DNA of 64,000 bases. It comes from Paractinoplanes abujensis. GTDB taxonomy: Bacteria; Actinomycetota; Actinomycetes; Mycobacteriales; Micromonosporaceae. The notes under the pieces were generated by a model. It searched no databases, had not been told where the DNA came from, and saw only the letters and a list, made by a program, of their open reading frames with translations. Positions 39,285 through 48,488 of the stretch are shown here, one piece after another. The translations under genes were made by a program, and so were the position numbers. How positions within the stretch are numbered: position 1 is the first letter of the stretch; each line of letters opens with the position of its first letter. The stretch covers positions 6,510,001-6,574,000 of the forward strand of contig NZ_JACHMF010000001.1 in assembly GCF_014204895.1 (NCBI RefSeq). Reading direction: 5' to 3'.

Positions 39285-39953
39285 TCAGGCCCAGACCTGC
39301 TGCGGCTCGCTGCGTCGCGCGGCCAGCGCGGGCGCCTGGTCGTGCTCGCGGACGACCTCGTAGCGCGCGTCCCGCTCGACCGGCCGGAAACCCGCGTCCC
39401 AGATCAGTTCGAGCAGGTCGTCGCGGGTGACGCCGGCGTCCGCAAGCGAACCGTCGAGGTCGTCGGCGCCGAAGTTGAGGGTGAGCTGAGCCACCGACAG
39501 TCCGTGGTTGGCCCACAGCGACTTCACGTGCGGCACGTTGTCGGCCAGCAGCCGGGCCACCGCGAACGTCTTGAGCGACTCCGCGGGCGCCGCCGTCTCG
39601 GTGTGGTCGCCCGACTCGGGCTGGTGCAGCACCGGGATGAGCACCAGCAGGCCACCCGTCGCGTCCTGCTGCTCGCGCAGCCCGATCAGGCGGTCGACAC
39701 GCTGCTTGTGGTCGTCGTTCTTCCCGTACGGAAGAAGGGCCGCGAGCGCCGACTCACCGGCGAGCTCGGCCGCGGGATCAAGGTCGGCCGCGAACATCAC
39801 CCGGTCGCCGTTGAGCTCAGTGCGCCGGTGGTGGGCCAGCCGGCCCAGCCACGCCAGGTCGTCGCACGCGAAGAGCGCCTCGCCGTCCTCCCGGGTGAGC
39901 CGCTCGCCCGCATAGACCTTGGTCTCGAGCTCGCGCTTGCGTCCGGCATCCAT
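39285..39953 (-). CDS. MqnE-like protein lacking the radical SAM core
   Basis: 222 aa from ATG 39951-39953 (GAAGGG nine bases upstream). The first ~50 residues (MDAGRKRELETKVYAGERLT, EDGEALFACDDLAWLGRLAH) and the last ~150 (VDRLIGLREQQDATGGLLVL, SLKTFAVARLLADNVPHVK, LNFGADDLDGSLA, IWDAGFRPVERDARYEVVRE) match aminofutalosine synthase MqnE ends well. MqnE is normally about 380-390 aa; here roughly 170 residues, including the CxxxCxxC cluster motif, are replaced by a ~25-residue Ala-rich linker, and two later loops are also shorter. The frame is clean, codon use normal, and the DNA is too short to hide the core. It cannot be a radical SAM enzyme. It may be a regulator, scaffold or remnant in the mqn locus. 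Confidence 0.85.
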   Translation of the reverse strand: MDAGRKRELETKVYAGERLTREDGEALFACDDLAWLGRLAHHRRTELNGDRVMFAADLDPAAELAGESALAALLPYGKNDDHKQRVDRLIGLREQQDATGGLLVLIPVLHQPESGDHTETAAPAESLKTFAVARLLADNVPHVKSLWANHGLSVAQLTLNFGADDLDGSLADAGVTRDDLLELIWDAGFRPVERDARYEVVREHDQAPALAARRSEPQQVWA

Positions 39954-40171
39954 GTGTCGCACCCCTTCTCCACCGCCTCGCCGTCGAGGGTACGTCCCCG
40001 CCCTGGATGATCTTGATTTGCCCGCTCGTGGCGGAGGTGCAGGTCACGCGGTTGTTAGCCGGATTCCCAGCCTTCTTTCACCTTCGATCAATCGACAGGT
40101 GTGTTCAGTGTGAGGTATGCCTTTAGGGGGAACGGCATGCGGCGCCCGGCGTCGCGGCGGACGGGGAGCAC

Positions 40172-41932
40172 ATGGCGACAGCACGAGTTGGGGTCCGGCG
40201 ATCACGCAGCGCGCGTCCATGGTGGCGCCCTGTGGTGATTTCTGCCGTCGCCGCCACCATCGCTGCCCTTTTCCAGCCTTTGCCCGCTTTGGCCGACCCG
40301 GCCGCCGCGCCGCAAGACCTGCTCAGCCGGACGGTGCCCGACGTCGGCGCCCGGCCGATGGCGCTCGGCACCCTCGCGCTCCCGGGTCAGAAGGCACCGA
40401 CCCCCACTCCGACCGCGTCGCTGGCCGGCGCCGCCGCCAGCCCGGCGCTGCAGCAGATCGAGAAGGGCCGCAACGCGATCGCGACCCTCGGCGACCAGCT
40501 CATCGTGGTCGGGCAGGATCGCGACCTGGCCCGTGACCAGCGAGCCGCGGCCGAGCAGAAGGTGAAGCAGGCGGCCACGGTGCTGCAACAGGCGCAGACG
40601 GCCGCCTCCGAAGCAGCCGCCCAGGCCGTGATCGACGCCGCCGCGGCGCCGCCCGGCGGGCTCGGCGGGCTGTCCGGCCTCGGCGACCTGGCCCGTCTGC
40701 AGCGCGGCGACGACACTCGGCAGGCCATCGCCCGCCAGATCGAGCTGGCCCAGATCACCACGCAGCTGGCCCTCGACGAGCAGTCGCTGAGCGCCACGCG
40801 CTACACCGAACTGGCCGCGAAATACACCAAGCTCAACAGCACCCTGACCCAGAAGCAGGCCGCCCAGCAGCGCCTCGAGCTCGCTCACGCCGACGAACTG
40901 GCCGCGGCCGAGGCCAGCCAGGCCGGGGTCGACAGTGCCCTCGGGCAGGACTACCTGGCCGGCGCCGAGGCGGGCCGCGGCGCCGACACGCGGGCCCTGC
41001 AGGCGCTGCAGTTCGCCCTCGCCCAGCGTGGCGACCCGTACGTGTGGTCCGAGGAGGGCCCGGACGAGTACGACTGCTCCGGCCTGATGTACGCGGCGTA
41101 CCGCTCGGTCGGTTTCCAGCTGACTCGCGTCTCCCGCGACCAGTACTGGCAGACCCGCAACAAGGTCGTCTCGCGGTACTCGCTGCTCCCCGGTGACCTG
41201 CTGTTCTTCAGCCACTCGAACAGCTGGCGGGGCATCCACCACGTCGCCATGTACGCCGGCAACGGCATGATGGTCGAGGCCCCGCGCACCGGCTTGAACG
41301 TGCGCCTGACGCCGGTCCGCTGGTCGCGGCTGTTCCAGGCCACCCGCATCTTCGGCTCGATCGAAGGCATCGTGCCCGGTCCCGAGCTGGGCGCGCCCGA
41401 CCCCGACCCGACGGGCAACCCCGGTACCCCGGGCCGGCCGACCACGCCGCCGAACATCCCGACCCTGCCGCCCCGGACGACCGCGCCCGGCACCACCACG
41501 CCGCCCAAGACGACCCCACCGCCGGGCACGACCCCGCCGGTCACCACTCCGCCGGCCACGACGCCTCCCGCGACGACGCCGCCGGCCACCACACCACCGG
41601 CCACTACCCCGCCGGCCACCACTCCGCCGGCCACCACGCCTCCGGCGACCAACCCGCCGCCCGCCACCAACCCGCCGGCCACGACGAACCCGCCGTCCAA
41701 CGGCGGCGGGTCGAGCACCGGCGGCGGTTCACCCTCGGGCGGCGGCTCCAACTCGGGCGGCTCCAACTCCGGCAGCTCACCGTCGGGCGGCGGCTCCAAC
41801 TCGGGCGGCTCGAACTCGAGCAGCGCGACCAACACGAGCAGCGCGACCAACACGCCGAGCAAGACGAGTTCGGCCACCGCCGCCGAGTCGCCGAGCAGCC
41901 GGACGGCCTCAGCGTCCGCTTCCGGCTCCTGA
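40172..41932 (+). CDS. Secreted NlpC/P60 peptidoglycan hydrolase
   Basis: 586 aa. Signal peptide after a basic start (MATARVGVRRSRSARPWW ... LPALA). Residues ~85-270 are coiled-coil-like helices; the NlpC/P60 domain (~275-395) has the catalytic Cys in EYDCSGLMYAAY (~301) and His in GIHHVAMYAGNG (~355). The C-terminal ~190 residues are a wall-spanning tail: TTPPA repeats, then Gly/Ser/Asn repeats. It should cut stem peptides in the cell wall, as RipA-type enzymes do. The 218-bp leader (39954-40171) holds a TCGAT-CA-ATCGA dyad; I looked for and did not see a ydaO/c-di-AMP riboswitch. Confidence 0.9.
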   Translation: MATARVGVRRSRSARPWWRPVVISAVAATIAALFQPLPALADPAAAPQDLLSRTVPDVGARPMALGTLALPGQKAPTPTPTASLAGAAASPALQQIEKGRNAIATLGDQLIVVGQDRDLARDQRAAAEQKVKQAATVLQQAQTAASEAAAQAVIDAAAAPPGGLGGLSGLGDLARLQRGDDTRQAIARQIELAQITTQLALDEQSLSATRYTELAAKYTKLNSTLTQKQAAQQRLELAHADELAAAEASQAGVDSALGQDYLAGAEAGRGADTRALQALQFALAQRGDPYVWSEEGPDEYDCSGLMYAAYRSVGFQLTRVSRDQYWQTRNKVVSRYSLLPGDLLFFSHSNSWRGIHHVAMYAGNGMMVEAPRTGLNVRLTPVRWSRLFQATRIFGSIEGIVPGPELGAPDPDPTGNPGTPGRPTTPPNIPTLPPRTTAPGTTTPPKTTPPPGTTPPVTTPPATTPPATTPPATTPPATTPPATTPPATTPPATNPPPATNPPATTNPPSNGGGSSTGGGSPSGGGSNSGGSNSGSSPSGGGSNSGGSNSSSATNTSSATNTPSKTSSATAAESPSSRTASASASGS

Positions 41933-42142
41933 CAGGCGGTCGGTCCCCGATAGTCCCTTTCGGTCGTCCCGGTCCGGATGGTGATCAACCGCGGGCGTTC
42001 AAATTTCGCCTTTCCGGTGGTCAGTGCCGGGCCGAGGGCATGGTCCGGTTGATGCCGGGTGTGCTGACGCGCACGGATATGGCACGGTTATGGTCAGCGC
42101 CCGACGACCGAACCCGTCGGCACGCGGCGGTCGGGAGGATCC

Positions 42143-44512
42143 ATGGACGAGCGGCAGGCGACACCGGACAGCGACGGCATGAAGCCGCCCGCTGCGCGGC
42201 CGCTCGCGGGCGACCAGGACGGATACGCGCCACCACCGCCGCCCGCCCCGGGTGCCCTGTGGGCGGCCCCGCAACCCGCCTCCGGCACGATCAAGGCTTC
42301 GGCGCCGGTCTCGGCGGCCCCCGCCTCCGACGCTTCCAGCTCCCCCTCGTCGGACGCCGAAGCACCCAAGCCCCTCTTCAGCAGCCTCGGCTCCGGCGGC
42401 CCGACCCCCGGCGGCTCGACGTACGGCCGCCCCACATCCGGCAGCTCGACCCCCGGCAGCACCACATCCGACGGCGACGGCCCGACTCCCGGCAGCCCGA
42501 CGCCTGACAGCCCGCCCTACGGCCGCCCCACATCCGGCGGCTCGACATCGGGGAGCTCGACATACGGCCGCCCGGCCTCCGGTGACCCGGCCTCTGACTC
42601 TTCAACCTCCGGCGACGCGACTCCTGGCTCCCCCGCCTCCGGCGACGCGACACCTGACTCCGACACCTCCGAACGGTCCTCCGGCGCTCCCCTGTCCAGC
42701 GCTCCCACCTCGGGCGCTCCGGCGGGCAGCAGGGCTGTCGGGTCGGCCCGGCCGGTCAGCCCCGCATCCGACTTGGTGCCCGAGCGGGTCGACGGCGAGA
42801 GCCGGCGCCTGCCCACCACGCTGGGCACCGGCGCGGCCCGGGCCACCGTGCCCGGCTCGATCAGCCCCGAGTCGGCCGGCGCGGCCCGCGCCGCCGGTTG
42901 GGGCACGGGCGAAGCCAAGCTCTACGGCCGCAAGTCCGCTGAGGACGCCGGCGCCAAAGTGGTCAAGCCCACCGCGGTCGCCTCCGCCCCGGTCTCGGCC
43001 GTCCCTTCAGCCCCGGTAGTCACATCGGCCCCGCCGGCATCCGCCGCCACGCCAGCATCCCCCGCCACACCAGCGTCGCGGGCCACACCGGCATCGCCGG
43101 CCACAGCAGCGTCGCCTGCCACACCAGCGTCGCCCGTCACACCGGCTTCGTCGGCCACGTCTGCTTCGGCCGCCGCGTCGTCTTCGGCCGCGTCGACTTC
43201 GCCGGCTACGTCGGCGTCGGCCGCGGTAAAGCCCGCATCCGCGCCGCCCGAGGCCGGGCAGGGGAGCCGCTCGGTTGTCGCCCGAGCCCGGGTCACGCCG
43301 CCGCCGACCGGGGTCTCGGTTCCGCGGGCCACCGAGCCGACGCCGGAGCCGGGTGACCCCAAGCCGTCCGACCCGCGGCCCGATCAGCCGAAGCCCGCCG
43401 AGCCGCAGCCGGGTGAGCCCGAGCCGTCGCGGCCCGAGCCCGGCGATCCGCCGCCCACCGACCCCGAGCCCGGCCGGCCCGAACCCGGCGAACCGGAGCC
43501 CGGCGAGCCGCAGCGGCCCGCTCCGGTGCCGGTCCCGCCGTCGCGGCCGGAGCCGACCAGCCCCGCGCCGGGGCAGCCCGACCCGATCCAGCCACCGGAC
43601 CCGTTCCCGGCCCCGCCGGCGCCCGGCCCGTTCCCGGCGCCGACTCCGGGCCCGTTCCCGAACCCGGCTCCCCGCCCCGCGCCGACGCCGCCCGGCCCGG
43701 GCCGGCCCCCTGCGCCCAGCCCGACGCCGCCCGGTCCGGTTCCGCCGGGGCCTGGCCCGGCGCCGACACCCCCGGGTCCGGGTCCTTCGCCTGTGCCGCC
43801 GGGGCCTGACCCGTCGCCGGTTCCGCCCGGTCCCGGGCCGAGTCCGGTTCCGGGGCCGCCCGGGCCGAGTCCGGTGCCCGGGCCGCCGCAGCCGATCGTG
43901 CCGCCGCCGCCGATGATCCAGGGCGGGCTGCCGTCGTACACCGTGCCGCCCGCGACGGGTGGGCGTTCGCCCGCCGCGACCACTCCGTTCGGGGTCGTCG
44001 GGGCGGATGCGAAGACCGCGCCGTTCGGTGCGACTTCGCCTCGGTCGTTCGGTGAGCCCGAGACGCGGCCGGGGCCGGTGACAACGCCGGCTTCGACGGC
44101 CCCGGCTTCGTCGGGTCCGACGGCCGTGGGTTCGACGGTCAAGGGTTCGACGACGACGGGCCCGGCCCCGCAGGCCGGTGGCGCCCCCGCGTACCCACCG
44201 GGTTTCGACCCCGAGCCGACGGTGGCCGTACCGCGGCAGATGCAGCCGGGCACCCTTTACGGCACCGGCGGTTACGAGACGATCGACACGACAATGCCCG
44301 TTTCCACCAACCCTGTGGAGAATTCCGGGTCACTTACCGGACACATCCTGGCCCAGGGCTGGCACGACGAGGTCGTCGACCGCAAGCGCAGCAACCTCAA
44401 GGTCGCGATCGCCATGCTGGTGGTGTTGGGCCTGCTCGTGACGGTGAGCATCGTGTTCCTGCTGACCGCGGGGAGCTCGTTCAGCGATTGGATCGGCGGG
44501 GTCTTCTCGTAG
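42143..44512 (+). CDS. Large Pro/Ser/Ala-rich protein with C-terminal membrane anchor
   Basis: 789 aa; ATG 42143 has GGGAGG upstream. Almost all low complexity: Ser/Gly/Pro repeats (TYGRPTSGSST-like) to ~180, an Ala/Ser/Thr-Pro region (~270-370), Pro/Glu repeats (EPGEPEPG, PEPSRPEPGDP) to ~470, then Pro/Gly to ~600. The only ordered parts are near the end: TGHILAQGWHDEVVDRKRSN and one membrane helix (AIAMLVVLGLLVTVSIVFLL), leaving ~15 residues outside. No signal peptide, so the Pro-rich part is probably cytoplasmic and the protein tail-anchored. Function unknown. Confidence 0.8.
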   Translation: MDERQATPDSDGMKPPAARPLAGDQDGYAPPPPPAPGALWAAPQPASGTIKASAPVSAAPASDASSSPSSDAEAPKPLFSSLGSGGPTPGGSTYGRPTSGSSTPGSTTSDGDGPTPGSPTPDSPPYGRPTSGGSTSGSSTYGRPASGDPASDSSTSGDATPGSPASGDATPDSDTSERSSGAPLSSAPTSGAPAGSRAVGSARPVSPASDLVPERVDGESRRLPTTLGTGAARATVPGSISPESAGAARAAGWGTGEAKLYGRKSAEDAGAKVVKPTAVASAPVSAVPSAPVVTSAPPASAATPASPATPASRATPASPATAASPATPASPVTPASSATSASAAASSSAASTSPATSASAAVKPASAPPEAGQGSRSVVARARVTPPPTGVSVPRATEPTPEPGDPKPSDPRPDQPKPAEPQPGEPEPSRPEPGDPPPTDPEPGRPEPGEPEPGEPQRPAPVPVPPSRPEPTSPAPGQPDPIQPPDPFPAPPAPGPFPAPTPGPFPNPAPRPAPTPPGPGRPPAPSPTPPGPVPPGPGPAPTPPGPGPSPVPPGPDPSPVPPGPGPSPVPGPPGPSPVPGPPQPIVPPPPMIQGGLPSYTVPPATGGRSPAATTPFGVVGADAKTAPFGATSPRSFGEPETRPGPVTTPASTAPASSGPTAVGSTVKGSTTTGPAPQAGGAPAYPPGFDPEPTVAVPRQMQPGTLYGTGGYETIDTTMPVSTNPVENSGSLTGHILAQGWHDEVVDRKRSNLKVAIAMLVVLGLLVTVSIVFLLTAGSSFSDWIGGVFS

Positions 44513-44810
44513 TCGCGGGCGGACTGTGACCCGTACCGGGAAATTTGTCTGTAGCGCTGAGTGACCCTAAGCTGGTCGGGTTTGCGCCTCCGGGGTGTCG
44601 TGCCGCGTGTCACTTGTGCGGTGAGCCTGCCCACTACCGGCGTGGAATGCGGTCGGCGCGCAAAACGTTGAGCCGTACACTTATGACAGTTATTGACGCG
44701 GCGTGCCCTTGCGGCGCACGCCACGGGCGTTCTTGCGGGTTTTACAGCAGCCGGCTCCTGGTAGCCGCGGCGGGCCATTCGCGAGCATGCGCCCCCGTAG
44801 AGAGGTTCTC

Positions 44811-46748
44811 TTGACCACTTTCGCTGATGCCAGCACGTTCCCGTCCGTCTTCGAGCCCCGTTCCACCGATGAGCAGACCCCCGAGACCGACGCCGCCGAG
44901 ACCGCGGCTGTCGAGACCGAGGCCGTGAACACCCCGGCCGCCGAGGCCGAAACCGTCGAGACCGCAGCCGCCGAGATCACGGCCGACGAGACTGTGTCCG
45001 ACGAGACCGAGGAGCCCGCCGAGGCCCCCGTCGCCGTGCCGACCTTCGCCGAGCTGGGCCTGCCGGCCGAGCTGGTGCGCGTCCTCAGCCGTGAGGGCAT
45101 CACCACGCCGTTCGAGATCCAGGCCGCGACCATGCCCGACGCGCTGGCGGGGCGGGACGTTCTGGGCCGCGGTCAGACCGGCTCCGGCAAGACCCTGGCG
45201 TTCGGTCTGCCGCTGCTGGCCCGCGTGGCCCAGGGCGGCCGGGCTCGCCCGCACCACCCCAAGGCTCTGATCCTGGTGCCCACCCGTGAGCTGGCGATGC
45301 AGGTCGCCGACGCGCTGATGCCGCTGGGCCGCTCGGTCGGCGTCTTCCTGAAGACCGCGGTCGGCGGCGTGCCGTACGACCGGCAGATGGACGCGCTGCG
45401 CCGTGGCGTCGAGGTCATGGTGGCCACCCCCGGCCGCCTCGGTGACCTGATCGAGCGGGGCGCCTGCAAGCTCGACGACATCGAGATCACGGTGCTCGAC
45501 GAGGCCGACCAGATGGCCGACATGGGCTTCCTGCCCGAGGTCACCGAGCTGCTGGCCAAGACGCCGGCGGACGCGCAGCGACTGCTATTCTCGGCCACCC
45601 TCGACGGCGACGTCGACGCGCTGGTCAAGCGGTTCATGCACGACCCGGTCACGCACTCCACGGCCCCGGCCGAGGCCAGCGTGTCCACCATGGATCACCA
45701 CCTGCTGCTGATCCCGCCGCACGACAAGTTCCCGATCGCCGCGGCCATTGCCAACCGGGCCGGCAAGACGATCGTCTTCGCCCGCACCCAGATGGGCGTC
45801 GACCGGCTGGTCGAGCAGCTGCGGCAGGTCGGCGTCCGGGCCGGTGGCCTGCACGGCGGCAAGACGCAGCGGGTTCGCACGCGCACGCTCGCCGAGTTCA
45901 AGGAGGGCCGCACCAGCGTCCTCGTGGCGACGGACGTGGCCGCCCGCGGCATCCACGTCGACGGCATCTCGCTGGTGATGCACGTCGACCCGCCCAAGGA
46001 CCCGAAGGACTACCTGCACCGGGCCGGTCGCACCGCCCGGGCCGGCGAGTCCGGCGCGGTCGTCACGCTGGTGCTGCCCAAGCAGCGCCGCAGCACGCAG
46101 GCCATGATGTCGAAGGCCGGTGTGGCTCCCGCCGAGACGCGGGTGCGCAACGGCGACGAGAAGCTGATCGAGATCACCGGCGCCCGCGAGCCGAGCGGTG
46201 TGCCTGTGGTCGACGAGCCGGAGCCCCGCCGCGAGCGTGGCGACCGGCCGCGGGGCCGCTTCGGCGACCGCCCGCAGCGTTCGTACGGCGACCGCCCGCG
46301 CAGCTCGTACGGTGACCGCCCGCGTGGTGACCGTCCGCAGCGTTCCTACGGTGACCGTCCGCAGCGTTCGTTCGACGACCGCCCCGCCGGTGACCGTCCG
46401 CAACGTTCCTACGGCGACCGCCCGACGGGCGACCGCTCGGAGCGCGGGGGCTACGGCGACCGTCCTCAGCGTTCGTACGGTGACCGTCCCGAGCGGGGCG
46501 GCTTCGGCGGCGACCGCGATCGCGGTGGCTACGCCGGCGGCGACCGCGGTGGCTACAGCGGCGGCGACCGCGGTGGCTTCGGCGGCGGCCACAGCGGCGG
46601 CCAGGGTGACCGCCCGCGCGGCGAGCGTGGTTTCGGCCGCAACGGCGAGCGCACCGGTGGCTTCCGGCGCGACACCAACCAGCGCAACGACCGTCGTGAG
46701 GGCCCCTCGGGCCGTTTCGGCACCGCCCGCCCGGCGCGCAGCTACTGA
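44811..46748 (+). CDS. DEAD-box RNA helicase
   Basis: 645 aa from TTG 44811 with AGAGG five bases before; an in-frame ATG at 44787 would add eight residues but has no ribosome site. An acidic, Glu/Thr/Ala-rich N-terminal region (~75 aa) precedes the core: Q-motif GITTPFEIQ, motif I GQTGSGKT (~120), PTRELAMQ, DEAD (~229), SAT (~260), ATDVAARGIHV, HRAGRTARAG (~402). Residues ~470-640 are GDRPQRSY/RGG-type repeats that bind RNA. RhlE/CsdA-like; probable ribosome assembly or cold adaptation role. The ribosome site lies inside a small AGAGA/TCTCT hairpin. Confidence 0.95.
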   Translation: MTTFADASTFPSVFEPRSTDEQTPETDAAETAAVETEAVNTPAAEAETVETAAAEITADETVSDETEEPAEAPVAVPTFAELGLPAELVRVLSREGITTPFEIQAATMPDALAGRDVLGRGQTGSGKTLAFGLPLLARVAQGGRARPHHPKALILVPTRELAMQVADALMPLGRSVGVFLKTAVGGVPYDRQMDALRRGVEVMVATPGRLGDLIERGACKLDDIEITVLDEADQMADMGFLPEVTELLAKTPADAQRLLFSATLDGDVDALVKRFMHDPVTHSTAPAEASVSTMDHHLLLIPPHDKFPIAAAIANRAGKTIVFARTQMGVDRLVEQLRQVGVRAGGLHGGKTQRVRTRTLAEFKEGRTSVLVATDVAARGIHVDGISLVMHVDPPKDPKDYLHRAGRTARAGESGAVVTLVLPKQRRSTQAMMSKAGVAPAETRVRNGDEKLIEITGAREPSGVPVVDEPEPRRERGDRPRGRFGDRPQRSYGDRPRSSYGDRPRGDRPQRSYGDRPQRSFDDRPAGDRPQRSYGDRPTGDRSERGGYGDRPQRSYGDRPERGGFGGDRDRGGYAGGDRGGYSGGDRGGFGGGHSGGQGDRPRGERGFGRNGERTGGFRRDTNQRNDRREGPSGRFGTARPARSY

Positions 46749-46762
46749 CGTACGGCAGCAAA

Positions 46763-46807
46763 CGAACGCCCGGCCCTCACGTGGAGGTGCCGGGCGTTCG
46801 GCTTTTC
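46763..46807 (+). terminator. Rho-independent terminator of the DEAD-box gene
   Basis: Perfect 12-bp stem CGAACGCCCGGC / GCCGGGCGTTCG (46763-46774, 46789-46800) followed by GCTTTTC, 15 bp after the helicase stop. The T-run fits an intrinsic terminator in the rightward direction. Confidence 0.9.
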
Positions 46808-46837
46808 ACCGCGGGGCCGCGAGGGTAGACAGGAGGC

Positions 46838-47488
46838 ATGCTGCCCTCCTCGTTGTTCTGGCAACGCAAGGACACCGCCGGCTCCGAGCACGTGCTGGCC
46901 GACACGGCTGACGGTCTTTACGCCAGCGGCACGGCGCTCGCGGTCGACCCGATCCCTTACACCTGCCGCTACGAGCTGCGCACCGGTCCCGACTGGGCCA
47001 CCGGCTTCTTCGACGTCTCGGCCGAGGGCGCGGGCTGGAGCCGTGGGGTGCGCCTCGAACTGGCGGCGGGCCGTTGGCGGGTCACGACGGCCGAGCGGGG
47101 CGACCTCGACAAGGTGCTCTCGTCGGCCGGTCACGCCGGCGCGGGCCTGCCCGGCACCGAGGATCCCGACCTGCTGTACGGGGCGTTCGACGTCGATCTG
47201 GGCGGTTCCCCGCTGACCAATACGCTGCCGATCCGCCGGCTCGGGCTGCACACGGCGGCCGGGGACGAGATCGGTGTCGCGCATCGGCTCAGCGTGGCCT
47301 GGGTGTTGCTGCCGAGCCTCGAGGTGGTGCAGGCCGACCAGATCTACACCGCGCTCGGCGCGGGCCGGGTGCGGTTCGCGAACGAGACGTTCAGCGCCGA
47401 CCTGTCGATCGACGAGGACGGCTTCGTGGTGGACTATCCGGGCCTGGCGGCGCGGGCGGGTGACCCGGGTCCGCAGCGGGCCGGTTGA
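46838..47488 (+). CDS. Putative glycolipid-binding domain protein
   Basis: 216 aa. Resembles the DUF1089/putative glycolipid-binding family (FWQRKDTAGSEHV, TCRYELRTGPDWATGFFDV, DVDLGGSPLTNTLPIRRLGL, VQADQIYTALG). No signal peptide; beta-rich. The family's ligand is not firmly known. ATG 46838; convergent with the Lrp gene. Confidence 0.8.
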   Translation: MLPSSLFWQRKDTAGSEHVLADTADGLYASGTALAVDPIPYTCRYELRTGPDWATGFFDVSAEGAGWSRGVRLELAAGRWRVTTAERGDLDKVLSSAGHAGAGLPGTEDPDLLYGAFDVDLGGSPLTNTLPIRRLGLHTAAGDEIGVAHRLSVAWVLLPSLEVVQADQIYTALGAGRVRFANETFSADLSIDEDGFVVDYPGLAARAGDPGPQRAG

Positions 47489-47550
47489 GCGACGTACGAG
47501 CCTCCTCAGGGTGCCCGATCGTCGATGCCCGCGGGCCGGAACGCGGAAGT

Positions 47551-48000
47551 TCAGCCGATGCCGGGCTGCGGGCGGTTCTCCCATTTCGTCGAGAGCGCGA
47601 TGGCCGTACGGGTGGAGGCGACGCCGGGCGTGCGGTTGATGCGCACGATGAGCTGTTCCAGCTCGGCGATCGTGCCGACCCGCACGGTCAGCTGATACGA
47701 CTCCACACCGGCCATGAAGTAGCAGCTCTCGACCTCGGGCATGGCCCGCACGGCGGCCAGCACGTCGTCGGTGTCGGCGCCCGAGTCCTCGATGATGCCG
47801 ATCAGCGCGGTCACACCCAGCCCCAGCGCCTCGTGGTCGACCTCGGCGCGGTAGCCGCGGATGGTGCCGGCCGCCTCGAGTTTGCCCACCCGCTCGTGCA
47901 CGGCCGGCGCGGAGAGCCCGACCTTGCGCGCGAGTTCGGCGTACGACGAGCGGGCGTTGTCCCGTAGCAGGTCGATCAGCCGTAGGTCGATGGAGTCCAT
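47551..48000 (-). CDS. Lrp/AsnC family transcriptional regulator
   Basis: 149 aa from ATG 47998-48000 (MDSIDLRLIDLLRDNAR), the normal family start; the frame is open 11 codons upstream. N-terminal helix-turn-helix (SYAELARKVGLSAPAVHERV) and C-terminal RAM/AsnC effector domain (~65-145, AMPEVESCYFMAGVESYQL). Probably binds an amino acid; divergent from the bldC-like gene with a 212-bp intergenic region that may hold both promoters. Confidence 0.92.
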   Translation of the reverse strand: MDSIDLRLIDLLRDNARSSYAELARKVGLSAPAVHERVGKLEAAGTIRGYRAEVDHEALGLGVTALIGIIEDSGADTDDVLAAVRAMPEVESCYFMAGVESYQLTVRVGTIAELEQLIVRINRTPGVASTRTAIALSTKWENRPQPGIG

Positions 48001-48212
48001 GGTGATGACCCTAAACGGGTGGCAGAACGCCACTCACGCCCGGTAGCGACGAATGGGCGGCAGGATAACGATCACTGTCGCAATTAGGGCTTTTTCCGCA
48101 TTCCAGGGACTCGGTTCCGGGGCAATGCTCTAATGGCTTTACGTCCCGATCGAGCACGCCGACACTCACCGTGATCACGGCCGCTCCAACTGACCGACGC
48201 GAGGAGGGGGCT

Positions 48213-48488
48213 GTGGACACTGGAGATCGCTTGCTCACACCAGGCGAGGTGGCCGCGCTGTTCCGCGTCGACCCGAAGACAGTCACGCGATGGGCCGCAG
48301 CCGGACGTATCGGCAGCATTCGCACGCCGGGTGGCCATCGTCGATTCCGTGAATCCGAGGTGCGCGCGTTGCTCGAGGGCGACGGCGTGGTCGAGGAGAT
48401 GCGCGAGGACGACGCGGCCAACCGCCCACGCAACGCGGGTCCGACGAACCCGGGCATGGGTTACGGCCCGCCCAACGGGTTGCGCTGA
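48213..48488 (+). CDS. bldC: BldC-type MerR-like DNA-binding protein
   Basis: 91 aa from GTG 48213 with GAGGAGG upstream. The domain LLTPGEVAALFRVDPKTVTR ... SIRTPGGHRRFRESEVRALL is near-identical in pattern to BldC, the small head-to-tail binding developmental regulator of Streptomyces (68 aa). Here a ~25-residue Asn/Gly/Pro tail is added. It may be the BldC orthologue or a close paralogue. Its 3' end overlaps ubiX by 28 bp tail to tail. Confidence 0.85.
   Translation: MDTGDRLLTPGEVAALFRVDPKTVTRWAAAGRIGSIRTPGGHRRFRESEVRALLEGDGVVEEMREDDAANRPRNAGPTNPGMGYGPPNGLR

Noticed and set aside
39285..39953. Frameshift or hidden radical SAM core in the MqnE-like gene
   Set aside because: The frame is continuous and the DNA between the matching ends is only ~75 bp, so no frame can contain the missing ~170 residues.
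39954..40171. c-di-AMP (ydaO) riboswitch before the NlpC/P60 gene
   Set aside because: Such leaders are known for actinobacterial wall hydrolases, but I could not place the conserved ydaO blocks in this sequence.
44703..44810. Short upstream peptide before the DEAD-box gene as a separate gene
   Set aside because: It is in frame with the helicase, lacks a ribosome site and ends in the helicase itself.
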